In this document: positions 54,745 through 64,000 of the stretch, piece by piece
How positions within the stretch are numbered: the first letter of the stretch is position 1
Layout of the letters: every line of letters begins with the position of its first letter
NCBI RefSeq assembly: GCF_000315625.1
Contig: NW_005434641.1
Location: forward strand, 105,517-169,516
DNA length: 64,000 bases
Direction of reading: 5' to 3'
Source: Guillardia theta CCMP2712
Taxonomy: Eukaryota; Cryptophyceae; Pyrenomonadales; Geminigeraceae
Notes under the pieces: generated by a model
What the model saw: the letters and a program-made list of their open reading frames with translations, nothing else
Told to the model about the DNA's origin: nothing
Databases searched by the model: none
Position numbers and translations under genes: made by a program

Positions 54745-56078
54745 CCCTTCCCTGACTACGAACATCACTTCCACCTGTTTCTGCTCCTCTTGCTCCTGCT
54801 CCTGCTCCTGCTGACCTGCAACCATCAAGGTGGGGACTGCGGGAGGAACGTATGAGGGGGAGTGGTTCGACGGGGAGTGGGAAGGGATGGGCTCTTTCTC
54901 CACGGCAAACGGCGACGTGTACTTGGGTGAGTTCCACAGAGGGAAGTACCACGGACGAGGGATGCAGGTACGCCAGATGATGATAGGATGAGAATCGAAG
55001 CTTCGCAGACCTTGAGTGGCCCCTGTAGGAACTGCAGCTTGGAGGATTCTACAAGGGCTGGTGGGTGGAGGGCAGGAAGGAGGGCAACGGGACGATGTTT
55101 TATGCCAACGGCGACATCTACGAGGGGGGCTGGTTGAGGGACACGCGCCATGGATGGGGAAAGTTGTGGTGAGCGTCTGCTGGGCTGTTGAATGCTCCAG
55201 AGCCTCACCAGCTGGTTCAGGTTTTGGGATGGAAGAGTCTATGAGGGGTAAATACCTGTCAACTGCTCTCACCTTCCCTTTCCCCCTGCCCCTTCCCTCT
55301 ATCTCTCAAACTCTTCCCGTCCTTCCTCCCTTCCACAAGGGCCGGTGAAGATGACTGGCACAGGTACTGGCGCTATGGTTTAAAGCACGGCTGGGGTAGA
55401 GAAACGATACAGGTCCTCCTTCTCTCCCCAGCTCTGCCTTACCTGACGAGCTGGCAGAGGACCGGGCAGGTCTTCGAGGGGAAGTGGCAGGACGGGTTGC
55501 GATATGGGCACGGAGCGATACACTATGGTAGGAGACCCGGCAAGTGGGGCGAGGAGCTGACCAGCTGCAAGGCAACGGCGATGCTTTCTATGGCAACTTC
55601 GTGGACGATGAGCGGCAAGGAGACGGTGATCCGTTTCTCCTCCTTCCTCCCCCCTGACTCAGCCCGAACCCTCAGGCGTAATGCACTATGCTGATCCCAA
55701 CCTACGGGACTCAGGGGCTGACCTCAAGGTGGCCCTTCTAACTTGACTAGAACAGCTCAGCTGAACCCTAGCAGGCTAGCTTCATGTTCGGAGAGCCACG
55801 GAATGCCTTCAGCCCCATCGTCATCCGCAAGGTGAGGACGGCGCAGGGGATGTTTGACAGGCCTGACAAGGCGCAGGGCAATTTGACCGCTGGGAGCATC
55901 ACCATGTACGTGCCGCAGGATTCCAACCAGATTGCCGACAACGCGCTGGAGTGAGTAGAAGAAGGATCCTCCTGACTGCATGTGAAGTGGAAGGGTTGCT
56001 GAGTGATATCATGGCAGGTACTGGGGCATCAGCAACACCAACTATCTGGTGGGCACAGGGTACGCAGGAACGGGTTAG
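51441..56078 (+). CDS. Secreted EF-hand, LRR and MORN-repeat protein
   Basis: Starts with a signal peptide (MRVPVPAVLLLLVFSLIPIE). An EF-hand-like loop follows (VDVFDVDGNQVLSPQEI). The large exon (about 52150-54627) carries two blocks of plant-type LRRs, each with the cap DPCLxxWYGVxC: DPCLDGWYGVTCSDQGRVIG and DPCLSSWYGVECDDAGRVIS. Repeats such as LQSLSLDHNLLTGTIPDAIG and LRYLDLSSNQLVGGVPSALG follow each cap. A Cys-rich stretch (CSTRNCPLDWVSNGTSCVKC) precedes MORN repeats: YVGEVMLGAPHGRGTM, YVGSFQLGKRSGRGTF and, in later exons, YEGEWFDGEWEGMGSF, YLGEFHRGKYHGRGMQ, YEGGWLRDTRHGWGKL and FEGKWQDGLRYGHGAI. A conserved-looking tail (RNAFSPIVIRKVRTAQG) ends at TAG 56076-56078. The frame changes near 51585-51620, so a small intron or an assembly error lies between signal peptide and EF-hand. 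Confidence 0.88.
54651..54742. repeat. (CTC)n-(ATC)n microsatellite in intron
   Basis: A CTC array (54645-54668) runs directly into an ATC array of about 25 units, in the intron between the first MORN exons. The open frame through it (poly-Leu, poly-Ile) is an artefact. Confidence 0.93.
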
Positions 56079-56173
56079 AAGAAGCCCCTGCTCAGAACCA
56101 GCTACATGTTCATGTCTATCATTGTCAAAGTAAACGATCTTAAACGGTTAGTTGGTGAGCTACAGGTAACATC

Positions 56174-57620
56174 TTATCGCAAGGTGGCCAGCATGGCCTC
56201 GAGCTGGGCCTGCATGGCTAGCACGTTCTGAGCTGCTTTCAGCCGCAGGTGCTTGGGGAGTTTAGCACATGCGTCAGGATTTGCCAGATTTACCTGAATC
56301 AACAAGTGAGAAGGAAGAGGAGACAGGAGAGGAGAGGAGAGGACACAAGAGAGGAGAGGAGAGGACACAAGAGAGGAGAGGAGAGGAGAGGAGAGGAGAC
56401 GAAAAGAGAGGAGTAAGAGAACGAGGTAGAAGGCAAGAGGTGAGAACGAGCAAGGCAGGACGAGACGATGATTGAGACTTACTGTCTCCCCATTCGATGA
56501 TCCAGTAGCGATCTCGAACGCGGCAATCTTGTTCTCCCCATCCATGATCATCTGCCATTCAAGTCAAAGGCCCTGGAGACCACCGAACCGAATCCTCGCC
56601 TGAGCTGTGGCATCTGAGTTCATCGTCGAGAGAGGAGAGCCTCTAGAAGACAGGATGGACTCTCCTCTCTTGGGCAGTCGCATGCAAGTGGCCAAGCCTG
56701 GTCCTCCGCCGCCATGTTGACCCGCGGGAGTGAAGGGAAGTGCGCTGTTGAAGATAGGTGTCTGGGGGACCTTGCTTGTTCCAGCCGCGGGGGTTGCTGT
56801 GATCGCGTTCTGTCGCGTTGCTCTCCTGGTGGTTCGCGGAGCAGGATCATTCTCCACGCCCTTGCCGCCATCGGAGTCCGAAATGTTGGAGATCTTGCAT
56901 GTTCGGCGCGTGGTCCTCAGCACCGTCGTGGACCCGTTGGGGTTGTTGATGACTCGGAAGGGAGTCTGAGGGGGCAGGTCTGGCTCCTCCACCCTAGCCG
57001 AGTCAGAGCCACCAAACGTCTGAATGAGCTGCTGGAGCTCTGCAAGCTGTACGTCTGAGGAAGAAATCCCTCCCTGCGAGAAGAACTCGGATACTGTCAT
57101 CCCCCTCACCTTCTTCGGAAGCTTCTCCAGGAGCATCTTGTATTCGCTCCTCACCCAACTTGCCATTCTCTCCGCATCGCTCTTCAGCATCTGACATCTC
57201 GAGTCGACTGTTTGAAAGACACGTTTCTAGTCAGAACATGAAAATCCGATCGCAAAATTTTCAAAAAATGCATCGCAACAAGCCCTGACTTTGTGATCTC
57301 AAGTGTGCCCCTCACAAGGATGAAAAAGCGTGCAACAAATACAGAAGAACACTCACAATCCTTGTCTTTCATGAACAACAATCGTTCATTTCATCAGAGT
57401 GCTGCAAAGGCTCTGCTTGCATCTTTGGAGCCACCATTCCACCAAGTCGGACATTTCATTCCACAAGAAGGAAAGAATTTAAGGGTGGAGAAACAACAAA
57501 ACAGCCAGGATTTCATCAAGATCTCAACACACCTTCAACGTCGAGCTCTTCAACCAGTGCTTGCAGCTTCGCCTCTCCGTCATCCTGTCCCTCCTGCCGC
57601 GGCTTCCTCCTCACCGGCAT
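56174..57620 (-). CDS. Borealin-like chromosomal passenger complex protein
   Basis: From ATG 57620 (MPVRRKPRQEGQDDGEAKLQ) an exon ending VEELDVE splices in phase to VDSRCQMLKSDAERMASWVR, SEYKMLLEKLPKKVRGMTVS and EFFSQGG. This is like the borealin N-terminal helix that joins the survivin/INCENP bundle (family pattern: LLxxLPKxVRxM). A Thr/Arg-rich middle contains PQTPFRVINNPNGSTTVLRT and PQTPIFNSALPFTP. The C-terminal borealin-like segment has RLPKRGESILSSRGSPLSTM, then MIMDGENKIAAFEIATGSSN and VNLANPDACAKLPKHLRLKA, ending at TAA 56174-56176. The intron before the last exon holds GAGGA repeats. Identification rests on the short motifs and layout, so it is probable rather than certain. Expected role: targeting Aurora B to centromeres. 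Confidence 0.68.
56318..56402. repeat. GAGAGGAGAGGA array in intron
   Basis: A purine repeat with three interspersed AGGACACAAGAG units, within the last intron of the borealin-like gene. Confidence 0.85.
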
Positions 57621-57886
57621 GTTTTGAATTCCGAGCGACCGTTGGCACGCCGAGCCCGCCTCCCTCTTGAAGATTTTGGGTGAAACTCGATCCGCCTCAG
57701 GGAAGTTTTTAAATCGATTGTTTTTAATTTAGGATGGTTTGGTATTAAAAATAGTGACAAGAACGAATTATTTGCTATATATAGAAGGCGAAGCAGTGCC
57801 GGTGACGGGGCATTTGTTCTGAACGGTACAAACTAAAACTATATATCAAATTATAAGTATTTATCTCCATGTATACATAGATGTAA

Positions 57887-58967
57887 ATGAATTTGGCACA
57901 GAGAGGACCGGGTGGTAGAGGTGGTAGAGGTGGGGGTCCCGGAGGTTATAAAATGGAGGTGGGGGTGGAGGCTTCGAGAGAAGCGGATAGCGCAAGGAGA
58001 ACAATGGAGTGGTTGATGGGAGCTCAGGGAGCGGGAGGGATGCCGGGCATGAGAGCCATGGACTGGAACAGCCTTGGAAAGATGGACCAGCTCACTCCCC
58101 AGGTGCAGAGGCACCTTACCAAGGTCTATGCTGCCCTCTCGGGGGCGCTGCTCGCGGCTGTGCTGGGAGCCTACTACGGGTGGAAGTTTGCGGTGACCGG
58201 AGTCTGGACTCAGATCGCCTTGTTCGGATGCATCATTGGGCTGAGCATGATTCAAGGTGAGATTCATGATGGAGTGATAGTGCCTTGTGAACTTAGCGCT
58301 GTGAAACCGTGTTTGATAGCAATTTTTCGTAGATGTGTATAATCGGCTCATCGTTTTCCATGCCGCTGGCTTCCTTATGGGATGCAACTTAAGTCCTCTT
58401 CTGGCTATGGTCGCATTTCACAATCCTCAGCTGATAGTTACTGCTCTCATGGGAACTGCCATGATTTTTATATGCTTCTCCCTATCTGCAATGTACGCGA
58501 AGCGTCGTCACTTCCTTTACTTGGGAGGCATGCTTGGGTCCGCAATGTCGATTCTGTTCACCTTCAGGTCAGCATGTCATTCTCCTCAACATTAATCCCC
58601 CCCTCACCTCTTGTCCTCTGCGTGTCCCTCGCTCAATGACTCGCTTTTCCAGATTTCTCAACTTCATCATGGGTGGCACCTTGTCTGCTGGCCTTTACGA
58701 GATTGAGCTCTACGGAGGATTGTTCATGTTCATGGCGTATGTCATCTTCGACACTCAGATGATTATTGAAGATGCATATGCTAATCGCAAGGACTTTGTC
58801 GCTCATGCCATGGAGCTTTTGATCGGTAAATGCTGTTCATTGCCGCCGGTTTGACACTAACCTGTTCGATGCAAGATTTTGTTGCGATCTTTGTCAGACT
58901 CCTTGTAATTCTTACAAGGAATGCGGAGAGGAAAAGGGAAGAGGAGAGACGTAAGGAACGTCAATAA
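57887..58967 (+). CDS. TMBIM6: Bax inhibitor-1 (TMBIM6-like)
   Basis: A six- or seven-span ER membrane protein of the BI-1/TMBIM family, which conducts calcium and restrains cell death. From ATG 57887 a Gly/Arg-rich start leads to QVQRHLTKVYAALSGALLAA, GVWTQIALFGCIIGLSMIQ, VFHAAGFLMGCNLSPLLAMV, ALMGTAMIFICFSLSAMYAK, RRHFLYLGGMLGSAMSILFT, RFLNFIMGGTLSAGLYEIEL and YGGLFMFMAYVIFDTQMIIE. Next come DFVAHAMELLI and, after the last intron, DFVAIFVRLLVILTRN with a basic EKREEERRKERQ-type tail. The pH-sensing aspartates of the family (FDTQ and LDFV positions) are present. Length, about 250 residues, is typical. It is divergent from the borealin-like gene, 266 bp away. Confidence 0.96.
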
Positions 58968-59400
58968 CTGGAGCATCGTCTACGTTTTTTAGCATCCTGC
59001 TGTCGTGTGATTCAAAACTACGAATGAATTAGGAGAGTTTTTTTTATTTCTGCTGCATTTCTTGAACTACCAAAAGAGAAGGAACCAAAGAACGAAGAGG
59101 AGGAGGAGGAGACCGTCAAAGAGTGTCTTCACTTCAAATTCATCTCTTCTAGGATGGCATGTCACCAAATAGGGTCAACGAATGCATGGTTTCCGGGTTA
59201 CAACACAATGCCACTCAGATTTTGGACAAGCTTCGATTCTCACGTCACATTTCTTCCTGCCAGATTTCATCTAGGACCTGAGAAATAGATGATCAGAAGG
59301 CCGGCATCAAGACATCCCGGAATCACGTACCGGAATCAAGTCGTGGAGAGGGATGGACTGGGAAAATTCACTCAATTCAGGATCTTCCATCTCATCTGCT
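58968..59400. other. Intergenic, no gene
   Basis: Downstream of BI-1: T-run, GAGGAG patch, otherwise nothing recognisable. Confidence 0.5.
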
Positions 59401-60200
59401 ATGTCCGCGTATCCCATGCTTCCTGTTCACGAAGCATTTTACAAGTCGAACCAAACTGAGTGGTGTTCGGAAAGCAACCTTTGGAGTTCCGCTCAGACTT
59501 GCGCTTGCTGTGCGCCAATTCCCTTTCTTCTCTCGTTCCACGCCACTCCCTTCTGACAGCTTCCCAGACGATGTAACCTTCCCACGCAATCAGATTGTGG
59601 AAATCCTATGTCAATCGTTCAAGACAAACCAATACCTTTGTTCAGAAAGTCTTCTTCATAGAACGGTCCAAGGAACGGAGTTGATTCATCCTCAGCATCG
59701 GACGATCTGGCTCCTTTAGCGACACTACAGGACCATCACAATCGATAAAGACTGTCTTCTTGACAACCTTGAGCCTTTCTGCCGACGTGATTGCTTATCA
59801 GAATCCTGTTTCAGATCTTAGAACAATCTCCAGCCCAGAATGTCCTTACCCTACTCCTGTTACGTCTTGTAGCCTCCTCTGCATCCTCTTGCCTCGTTCC
59901 TATGTATAATGCCCTCTTTCCATCACGAACTTGTGCGCCGCTTCCCAGAAGCCCCGTCGGAGTATATTGCGATCTCCCCTGCCCCAAGAGACACGTCAAA
60001 AACAACCATGGCTGCTAGCCAAGTGTCTAAGGGAGCAGCGGGCACAGCATCCCAGTCTTTCTGTGACAATTACCTTCATGTACTCGTGGATATGCATGTA
60101 CTTGAAAACCTGCAAGGGTCTTTGATACGTTCCAAGCGACTCAGCGTTCATAACTTGCGTTCTCGCTCTTGTGAAACAATGTGTCAACGTTTACAGACAC
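59401..60200 (-). CDS. Possible unrecognised minus-strand multi-exon gene
   Basis: Several minus-strand segments look coding and carry splice signals. They are VFKYMHIHEYMK (about 60085-60120, flanked by TTGCAG and GTAATT), GDRNILRRGFWEAAHKFVME (59970-59910), VKKTVFIDCDGPVVSLKEPD (59770-59710), DAEDESTPFLGPFYEEDFLN and FHNLIAWEGYIVWEAVRREW (59600-59530). They do not all share one frame, and the joins are not settled. FIDCDGPVV has an HAD-like DxDG look but no supporting motifs. No family assigned. Confidence 0.35.
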
Positions 60201-60429
60201 GCCCATTGTATGTACAACTCACTTGGAAGAAACGTCCCCTGCCCAACTATTATCAACATTCATTTCCAATGCGTGTGAGTAATCCGAAACTGAGACGTGA
60301 TGGTCAAAATGATTGCCATACCGGTGAGTGCAAAACGAGACTTACTCATTGGATTGGCCGACATCTTAGAAAGATGACAAGAGGCTTACTTCTTTTCTTC
60401 AAATTATGCTATCAAGCTGTGGAATGAGA

Positions 60430-61660
60430 AGTGAAATGTCAGCGACCAATTCAGACGCTCTACAACTACATATCAACCCAACACCCGAAATACCGCAGAT
60501 CAAACACGAACAAACTAAGAACCAGAAAATCGAACATGAACGATCAGACGTAAAGTAAAATTGGTATCAACAAAATGAGAATTCAGGCAGAGTCCAAGAA
60601 TAGTTCTCGTCATTCAACAATTTTTGGATCCACAACAAGGCCCGGCACAGTCATTGGTGTACAAAGGAAAAATCAAACAAAATGAAAAAGAGCGAAAATC
60701 AGTGTAAGACTTGAGAAATGAACTTTACAAAGCAACTAAAAACATGATTATCTCGGCATTCGCGCCATTCCTCGCACTCTCACTCCTCCCTCCGCCCCCT
60801 CCACCTCCACATTGACCCACCAGCCTTGCATAGGCTTCGCGCCTTTTGCAGACTCCATAAGGAACCACGACGGTTCCTTATATTCACGGGATGGTTTCTT
60901 CACGGTTTCTTCTCGTGTTTCCTTATGGAGTCCAGCAAGCCCGCCTCATGCCATCGTCGGAACGCACCCACCCTTTACAATTTACCTACCCCACCTACCC
61001 ATCATGTTCTACCAGCAAGATTTTTGAGGGCACCCCTACCTATCTCTCACCACCCCACCATTCTACGCCTGCTAGGTCGCTCCAACAAAGATTCCTACCC
61101 CTAGCCTCCTTTACACCGGTTTGTTCCTACATCTCACCGGTAGGGTAGAATGAGAAAACAACCGGTACTGAGTACCCCTTTCATCGAATTCGGGTCCATT
61201 TGATGAACGAAAAGACGAGATTCAGTTCCACCACCCATCCCATCCATGAGCGGCTGAACAAGCACTACCCTAGCAAAAAGTACCCCACCTACTCAATACA
61301 ACACTGACTCTATCCTCATCTTATATCAAAAGCCACCCTACCCATGTCATAGGCACCCCACCCATCATCAGGGCTGCTTTCCTTTCTGCCACCCCAACAG
61401 ATTCAGTACCCCTACCCTCATATAGAGTGTAGCGCCTCCCCACCCCAACCGTCAACCACCTACAATAAATACCACCCACCTTCAAGTCCAACAATGAAAC
61501 ATCTTATCTGGGATCACCCCTGTGATTCAGACTCAAGTACCCTAGGAAATGTTTACCCCCACCCACCACGAGAAATTTCTTACCCACCCCATGGACGGAG
61601 AAAACCACTACCCTACCCTTCAGACTAAAATCAAACCCACCCTCCCCTCGATCTCCCCCA
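60430..61660. repeat. AT-rich spacer and CCACCC/AGTACCC low-complexity region
   Basis: 60430-60760 is AT-rich without genes. 60950-61640 is dominated by CCACCC, TACCCC and AGTACCC motifs on the plus strand (for example near 61168, 61280, 61410, 61540), matching the motif set at 3050-3480. No gene supported. Confidence 0.6.
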
Positions 61661-62070
61661 CTAGCACTGATTCCCGCATGCTAACTGCGAGGGAGGGTGG
61701 AGCAGTGGGAGGAGGCGACTTGCACAACTGAGCATAGTCGCATTCAAACTTGTTCCGTTCCTCCTACCCAACAGTTTCTTCTGTTTAGCCCTCTCCTCTT
61801 CTGTCTCGGTCTTGCAGTGCATTTTCACGGTACTGAGAACGCAAACGAAGCTATCAGGAGGCGAGCAGGGCAGGATTGTCCCCCTACCTTGCTGTAGGCC
61901 TTGAGAATAGGTGAGAAAGACTCTCGGCACGTTGCAGGTGAATGATTTGTTGATTTCCTAACATCCTTACCTTGTCCGTCCTGTTTCTTGCGTGCACGAA
62001 CTTCCTCTAGTGCGAGATCTTGCAAAGAGCTTCTAGAAAGCTGCCCTCCTCCTCGCGCCAATTGTTCCAT
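61661..62070 (-). CDS. Possible small charged helical protein
   Basis: Exon 1 from ATG 62070 reads MEQLARGGGQLSRSSLQDLA, then LEEVRARKKQDGQ up to a GTAAGG donor. A downstream exon after CTGCAAG reads TETEEERAKQKKLLGRRNGT and continues to a stop at 61661. A short exon (AYSK) may lie between. Highly charged; no family recognised. It is divergent from the LETM1 gene. Confidence 0.4.
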
Positions 62071-62123
62071 GTGTCCTGGTGTCCTGATTCTTGTACTAAC
62101 GCTTAAATTAGCTGGAATCTAAA

Positions 62124-62270
62124 ATGGTGCGGCGCATGAACCATCCAAAGTATGTGTCTTCATGCTGATGTGATTGGTTGCTGAGTTGCAAGTGCAGCTT
62201 CGGCAAGAACTTTGCGCAGCAGGCAAAGGGGGGCATCGCGCCTACCCAGCGCGGCAGGCTGGGTGTGAAT
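62124..62270 (+). CDS. Possible small two-exon gene or 5' exons of the LETM1 transcript
   Basis: Exon 62124-62149 (MVRRMNHP) splices in phase at GTATGT/GTGCAG to 62198 onward, giving NFGKNFAQQAKGGIAPTQRG and RLGVNQYNK with a GTCAGT donor. Coding character is good and the start looks like a mitochondrial presequence. The continuation after about 62280 is unclear. It could be a separate small gene or an alternative 5' end of LETM1. Confidence 0.4.
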
Positions 62271-62374
62271 CAATATAATAAGGTCAGTGGCCATGACTAT
62301 CTCAGCGGTATGCTCCTTGACTTCCGGGATAGACATGGAGGAAATGGAAAGATACGAAAGTGTCCCGCGAACCC

Positions 62375-64000
62375 ATGGTGGCGTGCGGTGTTTCGTATCG
62401 CAGTCCCGGGAAAGACATGAAAGCCATGGAGGTCCAGACTCAAAGAATTTGTCAGAACCTCAGCCAGCAGAGCGTGGAGTTCATGGCAAGACGTATGGTG
62501 CATCCGACGTTCCGTGTGAATTCCAGCAACGACGGTGTGACATCGTCACGAACGCACGATCTGGTCGCTTTTCGTGTGCTCTGCTCAATTTCACCAGTAC
62601 ATGCTCGATCCTTGAACAGAGGAGTCTGGACTGAAGGGCGGGTTCTTGTGCTCTCCCCTTCCTGGCAGAGATGTGAGATGGTGAGGCTGCTCTCCTCGAA
62701 GCCAAAGATGGGCGCGGAGGAGGAAGTTGACAAGGGCACGTTGGTCCTGCAAGATCGAGCCAAGCAACAGGTCTCACTGCCGTCCAAAGATTCGATGACA
62801 TCGAGCTCGGATGAACCGAAGCCATCTTGGTTGGCAACCAAGTGGGCGCATGTGAAGCATGAAGCGTACCACTATTGGCTGGGAACGAAGTTGCTAGGGA
62901 AGGAAATCGGCATCTGTGTCGGCATCCTCAAGCAGATCTTGAGGGGGGAAGAGCTGTCTCGTCGTGAATATCGTCAGCTCAGAACGACGTCCACTGATCT
63001 CCTCAAGATGGTTCCATTCGCCATCATCGTGCTTGTTCCTTTCATGGAGCTAGCGCTGCCTGTCATCCTCTGGGCGTTTCCTGGAATTCTTCCTTCGACA
63101 TTCCAGCAGGAGTGGAAGAAGGAGGATGATATGAAGAGGAAGTTGAAGGCTAGGATCGAAGTTGCTGGATTCTTGCAGGACGCGATGAACGACATGGCCA
63201 AGTCCATCAAGATGGTGGAGGCTGAGGACGGCACAGCCGAGAAGTTTGTCGAGTTCATGAAGAAAGTGCAAAGGGGAGACGCGAGGGTTTCAAATGACGA
63301 AATTATCAAGTTCTCCAAGCTGTTCACGGATGATATCACCCTGGACAACGTGGGGAGGATGCAGCTCGTAAACCTCTGCCGCCTGCTGGACATTCCCGTC
63401 TTCGGGACCGACTCCTTCCTCAAGTATCGCCTGCTCGAGAGGATGCGAGCAATCCGCAAGGACGACAGGATGATCGAGATGGAGGGCGTAGACTCCCTGA
63501 GCTTCTTCGAGCTCCGCGAGGCCCTCATGTACCGAGGGATGCGATCGGTGGGCCTTACAAAGTCTGCCTACAAGAACATGCTGGAGAACTGGCTTGACCT
63601 CAGCCTGAAGAAGAACGTCCCCACCACCCTCCTGCTCATGTCCAGAGCCTTCAAGATCACTCAGAATGTTGCGGACGAGGACGCGCTCAAGGACACGATC
63701 CAGGCCATGCCCAGCGCCGCTATGAAGAGTGCGGAGGCACAGGCCGCTGAGCCCGATAAGGTGGGGGGAGAGAGGAGGGTGATGGAAGAGTGGATTAATG
63801 GGATGTGTAGGTGCTGGAGGCCAGGAAGAAGCTGGAACAGATCCAACGCGAGCAGGAGCTGATCAAGCAGGAGAGGATCGAGAAGACGGAGATGATTCTT
63901 GCCGAGCTGCATTTGTCTGCTGGGAGGTGAGCTCACTCTGGGGTTTCGATCATTCTCATCGTGACCCTCTAGGTTCCTGGATAAGAATGCTAGCTCTTGG
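62375..64000 (+). CDS. LETM1: LETM1-like mitochondrial inner-membrane protein (partial, runs off window)
   Basis: Mitochondrial K+/H+ or Ca2+/H+ exchange factor family. The start is ATG 62375 or, more likely for a targeting peptide, ATG 62483 (MARRMVHPTFRVNSSN). The core matches LETM1: YHYWLGTKLLGKEIGICVGI, LSRREYRQLRTTSTDLLKMV and the membrane span PFAIIVLVPFMELALPVILW. Then come FPGILPSTFQ (human FPNMLPSTF), MQLVNLCRLLDIPVFGTDSF, LRYRL-like LKYRLLERMRAIRKDDRMI, LSFFELREALMYRGMRSVGL and YKNMLENWLDLSL. Exon 1 ends at 63760; exon 63811-63926 encodes a coiled coil (LEARKKLEQIQREQELIKQE); a third exon starts at 63973 (FLDKNASSW, possibly leading to an EF-hand). The 3' end lies outside. Confidence 0.95.

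Noticed and set aside
59791-60018. Plus-strand frame with a zinc-finger-like ending (GVYCDLPCPKRHVKNNHGC) suggesting a MYND finger
   Set aside because: Spacing after the first cysteine pair (eight residues to His, then one to Cys) does not fit MYND. The upstream cysteines are missing and the opposite strand has better coding segments.

Overview
The window is nuclear DNA of a unicellular eukaryote with a gene-dense genome. Nearly every gene is split by short introns (about 40-150 nt, mostly GT-AG). The conserved content is wholly eukaryotic: proteasome Rpn10, LETM1, Bax inhibitor-1, an NF-Y/CBF histone-fold protein, a PPEF-type phosphatase, NTAN1, a borealin-like protein and a sperm-tail PG-rich protein. 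The GC-rich coding sequence, a ciliary-type protein, plant-like LRRs in a secreted protein and many algal-looking orphans suggest an alga; a cryptophyte such as Guillardia theta is my best guess, by inference only. No bacterial operon, CRISPR array, rRNA or convincing tRNA was seen. One 100-N assembly gap lies at 51030-51129.

Layout. 1-7150: a TBL2-like WD40 protein (+) and a PPEF-like calcium-regulated phosphatase (+). 7888-13000: a protein with a HECTD1-type galactose-binding-like module (+), followed at once by a 14-bp minisatellite, then an orphan coiled-coil gene (+). 13243-18278 (-): a short gene or gene remnant beside a dispersed repeat, then a membrane-anchored EGF plus GT23 (FUT8-like) glycosyltransferase candidate. 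18980-22954: NTAN1 (+), an NF-YC/POLE4-like histone-fold protein (-) and Rpn10 (+). 23100-28593: a coiled-coil protein (-), a divergent pair of tiny paralogous genes, a secreted HAD-like protein (-) and a cysteine-rich orphan (-). 29598-36145: an FHA/F-box/LRR protein (+), a CPBP (Rce1-type) intramembrane protease (-) and an STPGR protein (+). 36780-45950: mostly minus-strand orphan genes. 47213-50610: an orphan membrane protein (+) and an orphan protein (-). 51441-57620: a secreted EF-hand/LRR/MORN protein (+) and a borealin-like protein (-). 57887-64000: Bax inhibitor-1 (+), poorly resolved minus-strand exons, a CCACCC/AGTACCC-rich stretch and LETM1 (+), which runs off the window.

Repeats are a strong theme. 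At least five GC-rich islands (near 13.8, 27.6, 29.2, 37.5 and 46.15 kb) interrupt intergenic DNA. Three of them share a core of up to about 120 bp ending in a TTAACTTTGAGTAAA-like motif. Long trinucleotide and minisatellite arrays sit mainly in introns and UTRs.

Exon structures were deduced by eye from reading-frame continuity, GT/AG sites and family alignment from memory. Gene ends are firmer than gene starts. Where a span is given for a spliced gene it includes introns.
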